Below the pieces are notes generated by a model, which saw nothing but the letters and a program-made list of their open reading frames with translations, was not told the origin of the DNA and searched no databases. Positions 40,903 through 49,923 of a stretch of 52,310 nucleotides of DNA are shown in pieces. Location: NCBI GenBank assembly GCA_017617475.1, contig JAFZWC010000066.1:1-52310 (forward strand), read 5' to 3'. How positions within the stretch are numbered: the first letter of the stretch is position 1; each line of letters opens with the position of its first letter. Made by a program: the position numbers and the translations under genes. The stretch comes from Bacteroidales bacterium. Lineage in GTDB: Bacteria > Bacteroidota > Bacteroidia > Bacteroidales > UBA932.

Positions 40903-43581
40903 ATGAAAAGAATGATCCTTTGTGTGGCCACGGTTCTGTTGATGCTTTCTTGCAGCAGCAGGAAGGGATGCCCGGAACTGGAGGCAGGTTTCAAGAACCC
41001 GCCTCACGAAAGCCGGCCTATGGCTCTCTGGCATTGGATGAACGGCAACGTGACAAAGGACGGCATCAGGAAGGATCTTCTATGGATGCATGACATGGGG
41101 CTTTCAGGCTTCTTCCTTTTTGACGCGGCCTATTCAACCCCTCAGGTAGTTGACACCCTTCTGCCTTATATGAGCGAAGGCTGGAAGGATGCCTTCCGCT
41201 ACGCCGTAGCCCTTGCGGATTCCCTCGGCCTTGAAGTCGGCATTGCCAGTTCTCCTGGCTGGAGCCTTACCGGAGGCCCTTGGGTGAGCGAGGATGATGC
41301 CCAGAAGAAGTTGGTCTGGAGCACGACACCTGTATGCGGCCGCTACCGTGGGGCTCTTCCGTTGCCGTCGAGTACGGTCTCGTCCGGGCTTTTCCACGCT
41401 GTTCCGCAGCAGGAAGGAATAGTACGGGACTACCTTAAGGAAATACGGGTTCTGGCAGTCAGGCAGGACCCTGAACCGGTGGTCAGGGATATTTCTTCAT
41501 CCTATAGCGACGGAATACTTGATTGGAATGCACCGGAAGGAAACTGGATGGTCTATAGGTTCGCCTATACTTTAATAGGAACCACGAATGGGCCTGCTCC
41601 ACCTGAGGCTACCGGTCTTGAGGTGGATAAGCTGGACGCGGGAGCGGTGAGAAGGTATTGGGACAACTATCTGGGCTTGTACAAGGAAACCCTTGGCCGC
41701 GACCTTGGCCCGGGTGCAATAAGTAACATTGACATTGACAGTTACGAGTCAGGAAAGGGGACCTGGACCCTGCGGATGGAGGAAGAGTTCGAAAAGAGGA
41801 GGGGGTATTCAATGGCGCTGTGGCTTCCTGCACTTGCCGGTGAGAAGATCGGCACCGACGAGGAGCGCGAGCGATTCCTCTTCGACTGGCGTCAGACTCT
41901 TGGAGAACTTCTTGCCGAAAACCATTACGACCTGGCCACCGAGATATTCCATTCTCAGGGCATCAAGCGCTACAGCGAATCCCACGAGGAAAGGCGTTCC
42001 TTCACTGGTGATGGAATGATGGTCAAAAGGACTGCCGATGTGCCCCAGGGCGCATTCTGGGTGCGTTTCCGGGCCGGGGTCTATGCCACTATGCCGCACA
42101 TGGAGGCAGACCTTCGGGAATCTTCGTCAGTAGCCCATATCTATGGCCAGAACATCTGTGCCGCCGAAGCTTTCACCACCAATGGCCGTCCTGGCAAATG
42201 GGATGGATGGTGGGCCTATCAGTGTCATCCCGGCAAGCTCAAGCCGGTTGCCGACGCGGCGATGGCAGAAGGACTTAACAGGTTTGTGATCCACACTTCC
42301 GTCCATCAGCCATCGGAAGAGTTCAAACCAGGCCTTGGCCTGGGTCCATACGGCCAGTGGTTCAACAGGCACGACACCTGGGCTTTAGAGGCCCGTCCCT
42401 GGATAGACTACATCGGCAGGAGCTGCTTCATGCTCAGCCAGGGCCGATTTGTCGCCGACATTGCCTATTTGTATGGGGAAGACACCAATCTTACGCAAAG
42501 GTTCGGCCAGGAGAGGCCCGGTATTCCCGCCGGATGGAACTATGACTTCGTGAACGGGGACGCTCTTGTGAACGCTCTCGAGATAAAGGAGGGAAGGATT
42601 GTTTCCAAGTCCGGAGCGAGTTATCGTATGCTGGTGATTGACAGCCAGATAGAGAGAATGTCTGATGCGCTTGCCGCTCGCATCGAGGCAATACGGGAGG
42701 CGGGAATACCTGTATGCGACCTCCGGGAAGGCGGGAAGATGATATCCGTTCTTGAGAAGGAAGGAATCAGTGCCGATGTGTCAGATGTCCCCGATAGCGT
42801 GGCCTTTGTTCACCGCAAGCTTTCTGGCGGTGAAATCTATTGGATAGCGAATATATGCTCAAGGCCGAGGAAGATAACTTTGGGCCTCCGGGATTATATG
42901 TCTGACGGACCGGTGCGGAGAGCTTTGGAGCCCAAGCTGTGGAGAGCCGACCGTGGCACTGTTGAGGATGTTTCCTATCGGATTGAGGAGGGACGCTTAT
43001 TTGTTGACCTCAATCTGGAAAGGGATGATGCCGTATTCGTCGTGCTGCAAGGAAAGGCAAAACACAAGTCCTTTGTGGCTTCCGCGAAAACGCCTGCAAC
43101 CGAAGAGCTTCTGCCCTCATCAAACTGGACAGTCCACTTTGTTCCGGCCATCAGTCCGGAGCAGGCTGCAGACTATACATTTGACAGTTTGTGCGCCTGG
43201 AATGAATCCCAGGACCCCTTTATCCGCTTCTTCTCCGGTACTGCCACTTACAGCACATCCTTCCGGTGGAGTCCGGACCGCAGTTCTTCGGAAGCCGTGC
43301 TGGATCTTGGACAGGTTTTCAATATGGCTCACGTGTTTGTCAATGGCAAGGACCTTGGTCTCCTGTGGAAGGAACCCTACAAGATTGACATCTCCGAGGC
43401 TCTTGTGGAAGGGGATAACACTTTAGAAATCAAGGTTACCAACTCCTGGGCCAACAGACTCATAGGAGATTCCGCCCTTCCAAAGGAGGAGCGCGCCGTC
43501 AGAACTTCCTGGGAGTTCTATTCTCCGGACGATCCGCTGCCCACCTCCGGTCTCCTCGGCCCGGTAAGGATTCTGAGATAG
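40903..43581 (+). CDS. GH106-like alpha-L-rhamnosidase, lipoprotein
   Basis: 892 residues from ATG 40903, chosen for its lipoprotein signal (LMLSC, Cys16). FKNPPHESRPMALWHWMNGNVTKDGIRKDLLWM (~29-61) is the characteristic opening of GH106. A long barrel region follows (with DSYESGKGTWTLRMEEEFEKRRG, ~282-305), and a C-terminal jelly roll (~770-890, NMAHVFVNGKDLGLLWKEPYKIDISEAL). GH106 enzymes cleave terminal rhamnose from pectic or arabinogalactan glycans. A near-consensus TATCTTTA (40891-40898) abuts the start by 4 bases. AGG/AGA arginine codons are more common than in adjacent genes. Confidence 0.85.
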   Translation: MKRMILCVATVLLMLSCSSRKGCPELEAGFKNPPHESRPMALWHWMNGNVTKDGIRKDLLWMHDMGLSGFFLFDAAYSTPQVVDTLLPYMSEGWKDAFRYAVALADSLGLEVGIASSPGWSLTGGPWVSEDDAQKKLVWSTTPVCGRYRGALPLPSSTVSSGLFHAVPQQEGIVRDYLKEIRVLAVRQDPEPVVRDISSSYSDGILDWNAPEGNWMVYRFAYTLIGTTNGPAPPEATGLEVDKLDAGAVRRYWDNYLGLYKETLGRDLGPGAISNIDIDSYESGKGTWTLRMEEEFEKRRGYSMALWLPALAGEKIGTDEERERFLFDWRQTLGELLAENHYDLATEIFHSQGIKRYSESHEERRSFTGDGMMVKRTADVPQGAFWVRFRAGVYATMPHMEADLRESSSVAHIYGQNICAAEAFTTNGRPGKWDGWWAYQCHPGKLKPVADAAMAEGLNRFVIHTSVHQPSEEFKPGLGLGPYGQWFNRHDTWALEARPWIDYIGRSCFMLSQGRFVADIAYLYGEDTNLTQRFGQERPGIPAGWNYDFVNGDALVNALEIKEGRIVSKSGASYRMLVIDSQIERMSDALAARIEAIREAGIPVCDLREGGKMISVLEKEGISADVSDVPDSVAFVHRKLSGGEIYWIANICSRPRKITLGLRDYMSDGPVRRALEPKLWRADRGTVEDVSYRIEEGRLFVDLNLERDDAVFVVLQGKAKHKSFVASAKTPATEELLPSSNWTVHFVPAISPEQAADYTFDSLCAWNESQDPFIRFFSGTATYSTSFRWSPDRSSSEAVLDLGQVFNMAHVFVNGKDLGLLWKEPYKIDISEALVEGDNTLEIKVTNSWANRLIGDSALPKEERAVRTSWEFYSPDDPLPTSGLLGPVRILR

Positions 43582-43609
43582 AGCCAACAACATTAGTTAC
43601 ACCTCTGGT

Positions 43610-44575
43610 ATGAAAAAGGCATCGGCACTCTTCACTACTCTCCTCATGGCCGCAATCCTGGTCCTGACGACCACCTCTGCTCGCAGGTCATCGAACTTCC
43701 GTCTTCTCTACTGGAACATCCAGAACGGGATGTGGAACGGCCAGTCGGACCACTACGACCGCTTCGTGAACTGGGTTAAGGCCCAGCGGCCCGACGTCTG
43801 CGTCTGGTGCGAGGCTTCCACCATCTATTACGAAGGGACTGACAAGGTGATGCCCAAGGAAGAAAGGTATCTTCCGGAACACTGGGCCGAGCTGGCGAGA
43901 CGCTACGGTCATAAGTACGTCTTCCTGGGAGGCTGGCGGGACGATTATCCGCAGGTGGTCACTTCGCGCTATCCCATCGAGGAGGTCTCGCGCATCACCG
44001 GCAATGCCGACACTCTTGTCTCGCACGGTGCGGGCTGGGCAAGGCTCAAGGTCCACGGCAAGACCCTCAATATCGTAACGCTGCACACCTGGCCGCAGGC
44101 CTATGGTTTCAACGTACCCCCGGAGGACCGGGAGCGGAGCAGGGCCGCCCGCGAGGGCGACACCTACAGAAGAACGGAGATGGAGTATATCTGCAGGCAT
44201 ACCATCGGGACCGTGCCCGATGCCCGGGACCAGTACTGGATGATGATGGGCGATTTCAACTCCCGCTCCCGGGTGGACAACTGGGTCTACCACTATCCCG
44301 AGGACGACTCGCGGCTGCTGGTGCACGATTACATCCGGTCGGAGTTGCCGTACCTGGACCTTGTGCACGAGCGCCATCCCAATGACTTCTACACCACCAC
44401 CGGAGGGCGCGCCCGCATCGACTACGTCTACTGCACGAGGCCCCTGCTATACTGCGTCGTCGAGGACCGGATTGTCTCCGACGAGTACACCACTCCCGTC
44501 CGTAACCCGCAGAATATCTCCAACTTCTGGCACCCTTCGGACCACCGGCCCATCATCGTGGACTTTTCTCTTTGA
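43610..44575 (+). CDS. Exported endonuclease/exonuclease/phosphatase-family protein
   Basis: 321 residues with a signal peptide (to ~25). EEP-fold motifs are visible: FRLLYWNIQNGMW (~29-41), VCVWCEAS (E in the metal site, ~63-70), MMMGDFNSRS (~213-222), ARIDYVYCT (~266-274) and PSDHRPIIVDF (~309-319). Members include DNases, sphingomyelinases and phosphoinositide phosphatases. Export and isolation among glycan genes make a phosphodiesterase or phosphatase on extracellular substrates more likely than DNA repair. It follows GH106 by 28 bases. Confidence 0.88.
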   Translation: MKKASALFTTLLMAAILVLTTTSARRSSNFRLLYWNIQNGMWNGQSDHYDRFVNWVKAQRPDVCVWCEASTIYYEGTDKVMPKEERYLPEHWAELARRYGHKYVFLGGWRDDYPQVVTSRYPIEEVSRITGNADTLVSHGAGWARLKVHGKTLNIVTLHTWPQAYGFNVPPEDRERSRAAREGDTYRRTEMEYICRHTIGTVPDARDQYWMMMGDFNSRSRVDNWVYHYPEDDSRLLVHDYIRSELPYLDLVHERHPNDFYTTTGGRARIDYVYCTRPLLYCVVEDRIVSDEYTTPVRNPQNISNFWHPSDHRPIIVDFSL

Positions 44576-44586
44576 CCGGAGGGGGG

Positions 44587-44604
44587 TGGGGAGAGGGTAA
44601 CGTG
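44587..44604 (+). repeat. Direct repeat, left copy
   Basis: TGGGGAGAGGGTAACGTG, 18 bases, identical to 45573-45590. The preceding GAGGGGGG resembles GAGAGGGGTT before the right copy. Together they bracket the XRE-PBECR gene. Confidence 0.8.
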
Positions 44605-44643
44605 ACCCTCGGCCCATCTCCGAATGTATCGGCTTCCTTCAGG

Positions 44644-44674
44644 TTTGATACCGTAATAATTTTTATTACCTTTG
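44644..44674 (+). promoter_or_regulatory. Promoter of the XRE-PBECR gene
   Basis: TTTG at 44644-44647, 19 bases, TACCTTTG at 44667-44674: a full consensus match. The ATG at 44693 is 18 bases beyond the -7 element. Confidence 0.75.
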
Positions 44675-44692
44675 CGAAAATGAAGAAACGAT

Positions 44693-45370
44693 ATGGCAAC
44701 CATCTATTTTGAAGAAAAGGGTCCGGCGCTTCTGGAGAGAATTGGAATGAGAAAATCCGAGTTTGCCAGAAGGATGGGAATAAAGAAGCAGAACGTCAAC
44801 GTCATATTCAAGACAAAGAACTTGGAGACGATTTATAGGGCTTCTGTGGTTTTGAACGTTCCCTTCGAACTCTTGATAGGATACACCTCAGAACCGGATT
44901 CTATCCCTTTGGAGGCGTTGTCCTATGAAGAGGATATCCCATTTGCTTTCGGCCCTTTTGGAAATGTGTATACGTCTTTCAAAGGAAAGCCCAAAGAAGC
45001 CTTTTGGTTTTTGATTAATCGTCAGGAAGGAGATGCTAGAGCTGTGTTTACTAGAAATGATATCGGGGATATAGACCTTGTATGGGGAGATGAGAACTGC
45101 GGAGTACGTCACATACTGGTTAAGCATATTAATGAAAGGGATTTCCCGACTGTTAACCAAATGATTGAAGAAGTATCCAATATCATTCTCTATGGGCATA
45201 TTTCTTACGATAATCCAGATAAGGCCATCCTTCAAAATGACGGATATATTGTAGCCATCCGAAAGAACTACCGTATAGACGGGAAAAAGCTGGAGACCCA
45301 GAACTGGGTTCTCACAGCTTATTCCAAAAAATCATCCGGTACCACTCGGGCTCCCCTTGATACCGATTAA
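44693..45370 (+). CDS. XRE-type HTH fused to a PBECR/BECR-like nuclease domain
   Basis: 225 residues. Residues ~10-62 form an XRE-like helix-turn-helix (LERIGMRKSEFARRMGIKKQNVNVIFKTKNL). Residues ~95-217 fit the Barnase-EndoU-ColicinE5/D-RelE-like fold seen in PBECR proteins: GDIDLVWGDENCGVRHILVKH (125-145, H140 and H145), the linking helix FPTVNQMIEEVSNIILYG, and the last strand NWVLTAYSKKSSGTTR (204-219). A DNA-binding domain joined to a likely RNase/DNase suggests a one-gene regulatory nuclease or toxin with built-in control. No partner gene is adjacent. It has its own strong promoter, AT-rich codons, and flanking 18-base repeats, so it is likely acquired. The nuclease assignment is by motif only. 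Confidence 0.72.
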   Translation: MATIYFEEKGPALLERIGMRKSEFARRMGIKKQNVNVIFKTKNLETIYRASVVLNVPFELLIGYTSEPDSIPLEALSYEEDIPFAFGPFGNVYTSFKGKPKEAFWFLINRQEGDARAVFTRNDIGDIDLVWGDENCGVRHILVKHINERDFPTVNQMIEEVSNIILYGHISYDNPDKAILQNDGYIVAIRKNYRIDGKKLETQNWVLTAYSKKSSGTTRAPLDTD

Positions 45371-45477
45371 GAAGGCAGGGCTGTCACCTTCGATGATTTG
45401 TGCAAAGGTACACAAGATTATTGACATTAGCAACTGCCCTCACTCACCTATGGGATTCCGCTGCGCGGCATCCCTGA

Positions 45478-45591
45478 CCGCTCGCCGCGGGGCATTATGG
45501 AGCGAAGCGACAGGGCCTGCAGGCCCGCACCGCCTCTTCTGAGGCGGAGCCCCTCTCCCGAGGAGAGGGGTTTGGGGAGAGGGTAACGTGG
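45478..45591. repeat. Compound palindromic repeat cluster, including right direct-repeat copy
   Basis: The 279 bases between the XRE-PBECR stop and tRNA-Ser hold no gene. They contain GGAGCGAAGCGAC (45499-45511, inverted at 23926-23938), the palindrome GCCTGCAGGC, the hairpin GCCTC-TTCT-GAGGC, the hairpin CCCCTCTC-CCGA-GGAGAGGGG, and TGGGGAGAGGGTAACGTG (45573-45590), identical to the copy at 44587-44604. Confidence 0.75.
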
Positions 45592-45620
45592 GCGAAGGTT
45601 CGAATCCCAAACCAACGCGA

Positions 45621-45645
45621 AAAGCGCCTGCGAAGCAGACGCTTT
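45621..45645 (-). terminator. Probable terminator of tRNA-Ser(CGA)
   Basis: Stem AAAGCGCCTGC (45621-45631)/GCAGACGCTTT (45635-45645), one mismatch, loop GAA, just downstream of the tRNA on the minus strand and ending in CTTTTCG there. Confidence 0.6.
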
Positions 45646-45649
45646 GATG

Positions 45650-45736
45650 CGGTGGGGAAGGGATTCGAACCCCCGATACGGTCTCCCGCACACCTGTTTT
45701 CGAGGCAGGCTCCTTCAACCACTCGGACACCCCACC
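45650..45736 (-). tRNA. tRNA-Ser (anticodon CGA)
   Basis: 87 bases, class II. Acceptor GGTGGGG/CCCCACC, discriminator G, no CCA encoded. The anticodon stem CCTGC/ACAGG encloses CTCGAAA, giving CGA; the closing pair next to the loop is a C-A mismatch. Long variable arm (GTGCGGGAGACCGTATC) and T-arm GGTTCGAATCC. A TAACTTTG element lies 11 bases upstream. Confidence 0.95.
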
Positions 45737-45747
45737 GGTTAGGGATG

Positions 45748-45755
45748 CAAAGTTA
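45748..45755 (-). promoter_or_regulatory. -7 promoter element of tRNA-Ser(CGA)
   Basis: TAACTTTG on the minus strand within TGCAAAGTTACG, 11 bases before the tRNA 5' end, as for tRNA-Ser(UGA). Confidence 0.65.
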
Positions 45756-45771
45756 CGAAAAAAAACGAACT

Positions 45772-48009
45772 CTACAAGTTCATCACTTTGCCGAAGAGGT
45801 AGAATTTCTGGTCTCCGAACCAGAGGACGCTCTGCCCGTTCAGGGAGGTGAAGCTGGTGTAGAAGGAGTTGCCGGTTTCGCGGGGGGAGAAGAGGGTGCC
45901 TTCTTCAAACCAGACGGGCTGGTGGGCGCCGGGCACGAAAACGCCGTTCCGCTTATAGAGGGGACCACGGTTCTGGTAGGAAGTGGGGGAGTTGAAGTCG
46001 AAGGCGTCGTGCACCCAAAGGGCGTAGTGGCCGCTGCGGGCTTCGGGGCCCTGAACGTCGTAGATAGGGCAAGGGGAGCAGGGCTGGAGGATGGCTGCGC
46101 CGCCGTCTTTCTCACGAAGGACTTCCGGGCGGCTCCAGGTGCGGCCGTTGTCGGCACTCACAGACCATACGGGATGGCCGATGGAGGTGCGCATTACCGC
46201 GAAAAGTCTCCCGTCCGGCAGGCTGATGATGCAAGCCTCTTCCGTTATCTTCCCTTCCCGGGGGAGATAGTCCTCGTCGCTTTCCACCTTTGAGGAGTCG
46301 AAGGCTTGGTCCTCTGTGTTGAAGAAGGAAATGCGGATGTCGCGGATTTCGGGATTGTCATCTATGTTTTCATACTGCCAGAACTCCACCCGCGCTATGC
46401 CGTTGCGGTCGTAGCGTGAGCAGCCCGCCAGATAGCGGCCGTCCTGGCCGAAGCGCAGCGGCCTCTGCCACATGCACCAGATGGGGGGAAGGGACGGGTC
46501 CTCGGGGTCGCTTGTGAAGCGGATGGGGAAGGGAACTGTTTCCGGCTCGCTCCAGGTGGCGCCGGCATCGTCGGAATATCGGCCGCACATGATTCCCTGG
46601 AGGTGTTTCTTGACCGTGGTTTCCTGGTTCCACAACAGGTAGATGCGCCCGCTGCGACTGATCATGGGCTGCTGCCAGGCCGCCACGGGCTTAGGGTCGG
46701 CCAGGGTAGGGGAACCGGCCAGGATGACCGGGGTGCTCCAGGTGCGTCCTCCGTCGGCACTCTTTGAAAACACTACGTGTTCATCGTTCGCTGTTTCGAA
46801 GGAACCCTGTGTCCAGAAAGCGTAGAGGAGATTGCGGGAGGGGTCTTCCAATACATGGAAATGGTCGTTGAACGTGTCCCCGGGCTGGCTTATGTCGCGT
46901 TCCGACTCGGTACGGGGCTGGCGGGGTACATACACCGTAAAGTCGTGCGGGACCACGTCTATATCCGTCTCCGGATACAGATAATGCCAATAGAAGTGGT
47001 TGGGCCAGCGCTCCCGGTAGTTGCCCGTGTCGGTAAAATGCTTCTCAATAGCCTCATCGGCCGTGGCGTAGCGGTGGCAGGATTCCGGTACCCTCATGAA
47101 TACCGTCCATTGGCTCTGGCTGGCGGCGTCCTGTCCGGGAAAGCCCACCCACACCACCGTTCCCTTCTGGGGCGGGAAGGCGGGATTCATGGTGAAGATG
47201 GTGGTGAGGACCGTGGTCTTCTGGCGGATGGGAGCTTCGGTCAGGAGCTGCGACAGATGCCTGCGATGGAATTTCTGCAGGGGTTTGCGGGAGAAGGTCT
47301 CCGGATCAAAATCGCCGAAGAAGGTATCCTGAGCCAGCTTGTGCCGCCTGAGGTTGCCGTTACTGGTAAGGGTCCGGGGGGCGGCATAAGCGTGGCGGAA
47401 ATTAAAAGCCCCATCCGTTTTGGGATTGTACCATCCGCGCTTGCGGGCGTATTTTATGATATCTTTGCTGCCCAAAAAGTTAACTGTGTCTTTGAGATTG
47501 ATTTCCCCAATGGTGTAGTAGTTGGGGATGGTGGCAATCTCGTCGTCCGGCACCCTTTGCGCCACCCAGTGATGGCCTTTCACAACGGCCACCATCCAGC
47601 CCTCCTTCTGGTCTGCCACCAAGTACGTGCGTCCGGAATCGGCATATCCGTATTGACTGACGAGAGAGCCAATAATGTGCACTGCTTCGCGCGCACTCCG
47701 TGCTTTTTGGATGACGGTTGTGCGGATTTCATAAAGCAGGAGTCCTTCCGCCTTGTCCTCGCGGGAGGGGCACTGGTCGGAGGTAATGCACACCCCGTAT
47801 TCATTGGCAAAACTGTCGCCGGCAGGCTCGCCTGGGAACTCGAACCACAGGTATGCGCATCGGCTTTCGCCTGCCGGCACATGGTAAATGTTCAGCATCT
47901 TCTCTCCGGGCTGGTCTTCGTTATGGCCCAGGTAGACGTATCCGTCCGTGGAGGCGTTACGTCCGACAATGATGCCGAAGCAAAGCAGGGGAAGAAGAAG
48001 TGGACTCAT
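45772..48009 (-). CDS. C69-family dipeptidase fused to a BNR (sialidase-fold) propeller
   Basis: 745 residues. Residues ~10-330 match peptidase family C69: LCFGIIVGRNASTDGYVYLGHNED, where Cys10 is the expected N-terminal nucleophile after signal removal, then GVCITSDQC and SGRTYLVADQKEGWMV. Residues ~365-745 form a propeller with Asp boxes SADGGRTW (417), SDDAGATW (479) and SADNGRTW (618). C69 enzymes cleave dipeptides. The start is fixed by an upstream in-frame stop 15 bases before ATG 48009, so the leader before Cys10 is unusually short. It is last in an operon with an endopeptidase and dipeptide epimerase, which supports action on murein-derived dipeptides. I know of no described enzyme with this fusion. 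Confidence 0.82.
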   Translation of the reverse strand: MSPLLLPLLCFGIIVGRNASTDGYVYLGHNEDQPGEKMLNIYHVPAGESRCAYLWFEFPGEPAGDSFANEYGVCITSDQCPSREDKAEGLLLYEIRTTVIQKARSAREAVHIIGSLVSQYGYADSGRTYLVADQKEGWMVAVVKGHHWVAQRVPDDEIATIPNYYTIGEINLKDTVNFLGSKDIIKYARKRGWYNPKTDGAFNFRHAYAAPRTLTSNGNLRRHKLAQDTFFGDFDPETFSRKPLQKFHRRHLSQLLTEAPIRQKTTVLTTIFTMNPAFPPQKGTVVWVGFPGQDAASQSQWTVFMRVPESCHRYATADEAIEKHFTDTGNYRERWPNHFYWHYLYPETDIDVVPHDFTVYVPRQPRTESERDISQPGDTFNDHFHVLEDPSRNLLYAFWTQGSFETANDEHVVFSKSADGGRTWSTPVILAGSPTLADPKPVAAWQQPMISRSGRIYLLWNQETTVKKHLQGIMCGRYSDDAGATWSEPETVPFPIRFTSDPEDPSLPPIWCMWQRPLRFGQDGRYLAGCSRYDRNGIARVEFWQYENIDDNPEIRDIRISFFNTEDQAFDSSKVESDEDYLPREGKITEEACIISLPDGRLFAVMRTSIGHPVWSVSADNGRTWSRPEVLREKDGGAAILQPCSPCPIYDVQGPEARSGHYALWVHDAFDFNSPTSYQNRGPLYKRNGVFVPGAHQPVWFEEGTLFSPRETGNSFYTSFTSLNGQSVLWFGDQKFYLFGKVMNL

Positions 48010-48024
48010 ATTCTGTATGGCTTA

Positions 48025-49734
48025 TTATCGGCCTCCACCGCCACGGCCTCCGCTGCTGTGACCGCCGCCGCCATGGTGGGAGGAACGCCCGCCGTAGCCG
48101 CTGCGGGAAGAGGATGAGCTGTAACTGTGGCTGCTGCGCCCGCTGCTGTAAGAGGAATAGGAACGGGATTCTGCCGCTTTGATGGTGCGCATATGCTGGA
48201 CCCATCCAGCACTCACGGCCGAGTAGAAATTGTTGGAAAGGGAAACGGTAGCTACGGCAGTAGGGGCAATTTCCTTGAGCTGCTGGGCCACAATCCTGGC
48301 TATGCCCATGATGGAGCCGTAAACCAGGTACTCCTTCCACAGATGGGCCTCGATGGCTTCCCGCTGGCTGGTCAGGGTAAATTCCATCAGGAACTTCTGC
48401 AGCCCCACGAGCTTGATGCCTTCGGCCTTTCCGGTTTTGGACAGGACATCAAACGTATCCCCAACCCAGCCGTTGTCTTTCACAGCCATCCGTCCGGCGT
48501 CAAATGCCTTGTTGTGCCATTCGTAGCACTGCTGGGCGTGGGCTTTGGACCAGGTGGTGAATTCGTTCTTTTCCAGGACATTGTTCTCTCCGGCGGCCTC
48601 CTTCATCATCTTGTACAGCCCCAGGGAAAGGCTGTCCAGGTCGGAAGGATCCTTGTCGGTGAAACGGATTTCGGTGTCCTTCTTTTCCAGAATGCGGCTC
48701 ACATCCAGATAGCCGTTATAAATCATCCGGAGAATAAGGGCCGATGTAAGGGGACCCGTTCCGGAAGCGCCTTCACCGAGCTTCCGCAATACAAACTGGG
48801 AGGCGGGTATATTCCCATTGAAAGGGATGTCCCGATACCAGGAGATGTCCTTGCGCTTGATGCCCAGATACTTTTTATAAAGATAATTGGGCGATTCTTT
48901 TCGCTTCTTGTCCACATGATAGCCCAGGATGCCACCGCCGACAAGTGCCGAAAGGATACCGAAGACCCATAGTCCGGCCGTGTCGTCTTCCTCGTCCGTG
49001 CCGAAATCGGCATCTATCATGGCGCGGTCCAGTACCTCCTGGAAGTCCTGGTCGCGGACGCTGGTGGGCTCCAGGATGCCTTTTTTCAGGCGCAGGAGCA
49101 CAATCACGGAGTCATTGGTGCCAAAGGGGTAGTCGTTCTCCACCACCACGCGGCCATCTTCGAAGATGCAGATTCCATCGTAGCCGAAGCCCCAGACGCG
49201 GGCCACAGTGGTGTCCAGCTGCGTCTCGTGTGAGCCCACGAACACCCGCACCTGCTCCGGGGGAGAAGACAGGCCGGGAGAAATGAGCTGCAGGTGCATG
49301 TAGTCATAGTCATGGGCCGATTTCACGGCGCCATGCATCTTGTATAGGGTCTCGAACACGTGGTCTCCGTGGGAACCGACGCCCCAGCAGATTTCCACAC
49401 CGTCCGTTTTATGGACTATGCCGCATTTGCCCGCTTTCTGCTCCAGCGTACGGTGCACGTCCCACTCGCCTTCATTGACGGAAGGTTTGTCGTCCACGGC
49501 CACTTCCAGGCTGTCGATGACTATGTCTCCCAAGTTTTCCCGCACCAGGTACCATTCGGTGATGTCGTCACCGGTGGCCACGTCCCACCGCTCGTAAACG
49601 GTGGCCGTGCCGTCTTTCTCCAGGTTTACATATAACTTAAGGCTGCGTACACGCTGCCCGTCTGCCGATGCGGTAACGGCAGGCACCAGAAGGATAATAG
49701 AGCAGAGAAGGGCTCTAAATTTTATTTGAACCAC
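48025..49734 (-). CDS. DUF2207-domain membrane protein
   Basis: 569 residues. Signal peptide (to ~24); extracytoplasmic DUF2207 beta domain (~28-215, LKLYVNLEKDGTATVYERWDV and DITEWYLVRENLGD). One membrane segment follows (GLWVFGILSALVGGGILGYHV, ~253-273), then a cytoplasmic part with a second DUF2207 region (SALILRMIYNGYLDV) and a possible hydrophobic patch near 470-500. The last ~55 residues are low-complexity S/Y/G/R ending GGRGGGGR. Function is unknown. It overlaps the small PLDc_N gene by 13 bases and precedes the C69 gene by 15. Confidence 0.85.
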   Translation of the reverse strand: MVQIKFRALLCSIILLVPAVTASADGQRVRSLKLYVNLEKDGTATVYERWDVATGDDITEWYLVRENLGDIVIDSLEVAVDDKPSVNEGEWDVHRTLEQKAGKCGIVHKTDGVEICWGVGSHGDHVFETLYKMHGAVKSAHDYDYMHLQLISPGLSSPPEQVRVFVGSHETQLDTTVARVWGFGYDGICIFEDGRVVVENDYPFGTNDSVIVLLRLKKGILEPTSVRDQDFQEVLDRAMIDADFGTDEEDDTAGLWVFGILSALVGGGILGYHVDKKRKESPNYLYKKYLGIKRKDISWYRDIPFNGNIPASQFVLRKLGEGASGTGPLTSALILRMIYNGYLDVSRILEKKDTEIRFTDKDPSDLDSLSLGLYKMMKEAAGENNVLEKNEFTTWSKAHAQQCYEWHNKAFDAGRMAVKDNGWVGDTFDVLSKTGKAEGIKLVGLQKFLMEFTLTSQREAIEAHLWKEYLVYGSIMGIARIVAQQLKEIAPTAVATVSLSNNFYSAVSAGWVQHMRTIKAAESRSYSSYSSGRSSHSYSSSSSRSGYGGRSSHHGGGGHSSGGRGGGGR

Positions 49735-49907
49735 TCGGTAAGGTGATCTTTTGCGTAGAGATAATAAACGGCCAGGCCGATCCAGCTGGTCAGCAGGACC
49801 AGGATGGCGGTGATAATTTTTCCTCCGGCGGAGATGGGTTTCTTAAGAATGTCCAGTACGGCCAGAACGGAAAGGACGATACCGGCAATGTAAATGATGG
49901 TTCCCAT
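49722..49907 (-). CDS. Small PLDc_N-domain membrane protein
   Basis: 61 residues, two membrane segments (TIIYIAGIVLSVLAVLDIL and IITAILVLLTSWIGLAVYYLY) joined by KKPISAGGK. The pattern matches the phospholipase D-nuclease N-terminal domain found as a stand-alone protein. No catalytic domain. It lies between the epimerase (16-base gap) and DUF2207 (13-base overlap) genes; a partner role for the DUF2207 protein is inferred. Confidence 0.8.
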   Translation of the reverse strand: MGTIIYIAGIVLSVLAVLDILKKPISAGGKIITAILVLLTSWIGLAVYYLYAKDHLTEWFK

Positions 49908-49923
49908 AGTATTTGAGTTAGCT

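Noticed and set aside
45596..45616. tRNA-like T-arm sequence (GGTTCGAATCCC) on the plus strand upstream of tRNA-Ser
   Set aside because: Only two T-stem pairs form and no acceptor, D- or anticodon arm is found; at most a decayed fragment in the repeat cluster.
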